Assembly (NCBI GenBank): GCA_028023455.1
Contig: JAQFVV010006272.1
Coordinates: 4,009,127-4,073,126, forward strand
Source of the DNA: Epiperipatus broadwayi
Taxonomy: Eukaryota > Onychophora > Udeonychophora > Euonychophora > Peripatidae
Direction of reading: 5' to 3'
DNA: 64,000 bases
A program made the position numbers and the translations under genes. The notes under the pieces are model-generated. The model made no database searches. It was not told the DNA's origin and worked only from the letters and a program-made list of their open reading frames with translations. Each line of letters begins with the position of its first letter. Within the stretch, counting starts at the first letter, position 1. Below are positions 63,175 to 64,000 of this stretch, in pieces.

Positions 63175-64000
63175 AACTACTCCCTAAATACTTCAGCATC
63201 ATTCTATCATCTATACCTGTTACATCTATGACATGTTGGTCACCAGACCAGAATCATCCATCACTAACCTACAAAGAGCTCCAGATGCTTTTGTTTGGAA
63301 AGGCATGCATCATGAGATTAAATATCTGGATATCCATGTGCAATGATTCACAGATCACCTAAACTACACTAAGTGCATTAAATCTTTGTAGGTCAGAAGC
63401 TATATGCATCCTTGATCAAATTTCTCTACTCATGCACAAATTTGCAGTTCTATCATCTTTCCTTTTCCATAATCATCACTTACATAAATTCAAAGTCTCA
63501 TGTAAAAATAACATAGAATAATATATAAAAGATCTTATCAACATTGGATTCAAATCCAGTCATTGTACAAGAAAGATAAAACAATTTTACCAGAAGTTGC
63601 ACACCAACCCTCCCAAAGATGACAAATCATGGCTTCTTTTTTTCACACATTTATTCCCTGACTAAAAGCTTTATCAAAACTTTTTCTCATTTTTTCAAGC
63701 TAAGTTTTTACACAGCCCCTTCAACTAATAGATTAATTAAATAATTTGAAATACCATTCACCCTCTAATAAAACTCCTCATGCAGTGTATAAAATTATAT
63801 GGCCTCAAACTGACTGCAGTGCTATATATTATAGAAAATCTTATGCTTTGCTTTCCTTTTGGGTCTCTCAGCACTGTCACTTGTACAAAAGTGCTCTGAA
63901 CAAATATGAATATAATTCCATCTTCTTGGAACATCAAAGCTCCACTAGCCATATATTCAAACCATCTCATGTCACCACCACTTGTAAAGAATGCCATGAC
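63175..64000 (+). pseudogene. Penelope-like retroelement relic, plus-strand copy (cut by window end)
   Basis: It begins within the reverse transcriptase: CYIYDMLVTRPESSITNLQ (63218-63275) matches the catalytic motif, with YIYD (63221-63232) in place of YVDD. H-E-I-K-Y-L-D-I-H-V-Q follows at 63310-63342. The connector MTNHGFFFSHIYSLTKSFIK (63620 onward), then P-S-T-N-R-L-I-K, parallels the minus copy closely. The nuclease region continues with stops (about 63760-63850), then L-V-Q-K-C-S and L-G-T-S-K (63880-63945), and runs out of the window. A minus-strand open frame here (63758-63997) is an antisense artefact. Confidence 0.75.

Noticed and set aside
63758-63997. Minus-strand 79-codon frame and other antisense frames at 62151-62357 and 63162-63362
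   Set aside because: These are mostly frames out of register with, or antisense to, the Penelope-like relics, which read in other frames or on the opposite strand.
1-64000. Search for CRISPR arrays, operons, rRNA and bacterial promoters
   Set aside because: Base composition, lack of long frames and the presence of eukaryotic mobile elements make prokaryotic features implausible, and none was seen.

Overview
The window is very AT-rich eukaryotic DNA, roughly three quarters A+T by eye. It has no bacterial-style gene packing, no rRNA, and no host protein-coding gene that I can support. Almost every open frame is a short chance frame or lies in simple repeat. The recognisable content is decayed mobile DNA: Penelope-like retroelements, a pogo/Tigger transposase relic, non-autonomous hAT elements, a tRNA-derived retroposon, and many foldback or palindromic repeats. 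This fits intergenic or intronic sequence of a large animal genome. The mix of Penelope-like, hAT, tRNA-derived and (CA)/(TA)/(TATC) repeats would suit a lophotrochozoan such as a cephalopod mollusc, but that assignment is inference and not demonstrated.

Layout. 1-10.4 kb: mostly featureless, with one long hairpin element (2546-2794) and two perfect short palindromes. 10.4-15 kb: a 5'-truncated Penelope-like relic on the minus strand, then three hAT elements with 8-bp target duplications. Two of these sit back to back and share the middle duplication, and the third carries an internal minisatellite. 15-28.3 kb: a solo copy of a dispersed ~460-bp repeat, a palindrome, a pogo/Tigger pseudogene (20.5-22.0 kb), two inverted copies of a repeat with a hammerhead-like core, a ~190-bp-arm hairpin, and a 570-bp element with long terminal inverted repeats. 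30 kb: a tRNA-derived retroposon with a poly(A) tail and 12-bp target duplications. 33-39.5 kb: degenerate tandem repeats, a 730-bp foldback, a tetranucleotide tract, more solo or inverted repeats, and an inverted dimer of the ~460-bp repeat. 39.5-50 kb: mostly featureless, with one small GC-richer segment near 40.05 kb and a minisatellite at 47.8 kb. 50.9-52.7 kb: a larger inverted array of the ~460-bp repeat. 58-59 kb: another foldback and solo halves of the 34-kb and ~460-bp families. 62-64 kb: two Penelope-like relics head to head, running into the window end.

The main theme is inverted duplication. At least nine separate loci are long inverted repeats, and several families also occur as solo halves elsewhere in the window. 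No genes work together here; the functional history is one of transposition followed by decay. The strongest points for follow-up are the inverted-pair pattern, the shared hAT target duplication, the Penelope pair with two differently broken catalytic motifs, and the hammerhead-like repeat.
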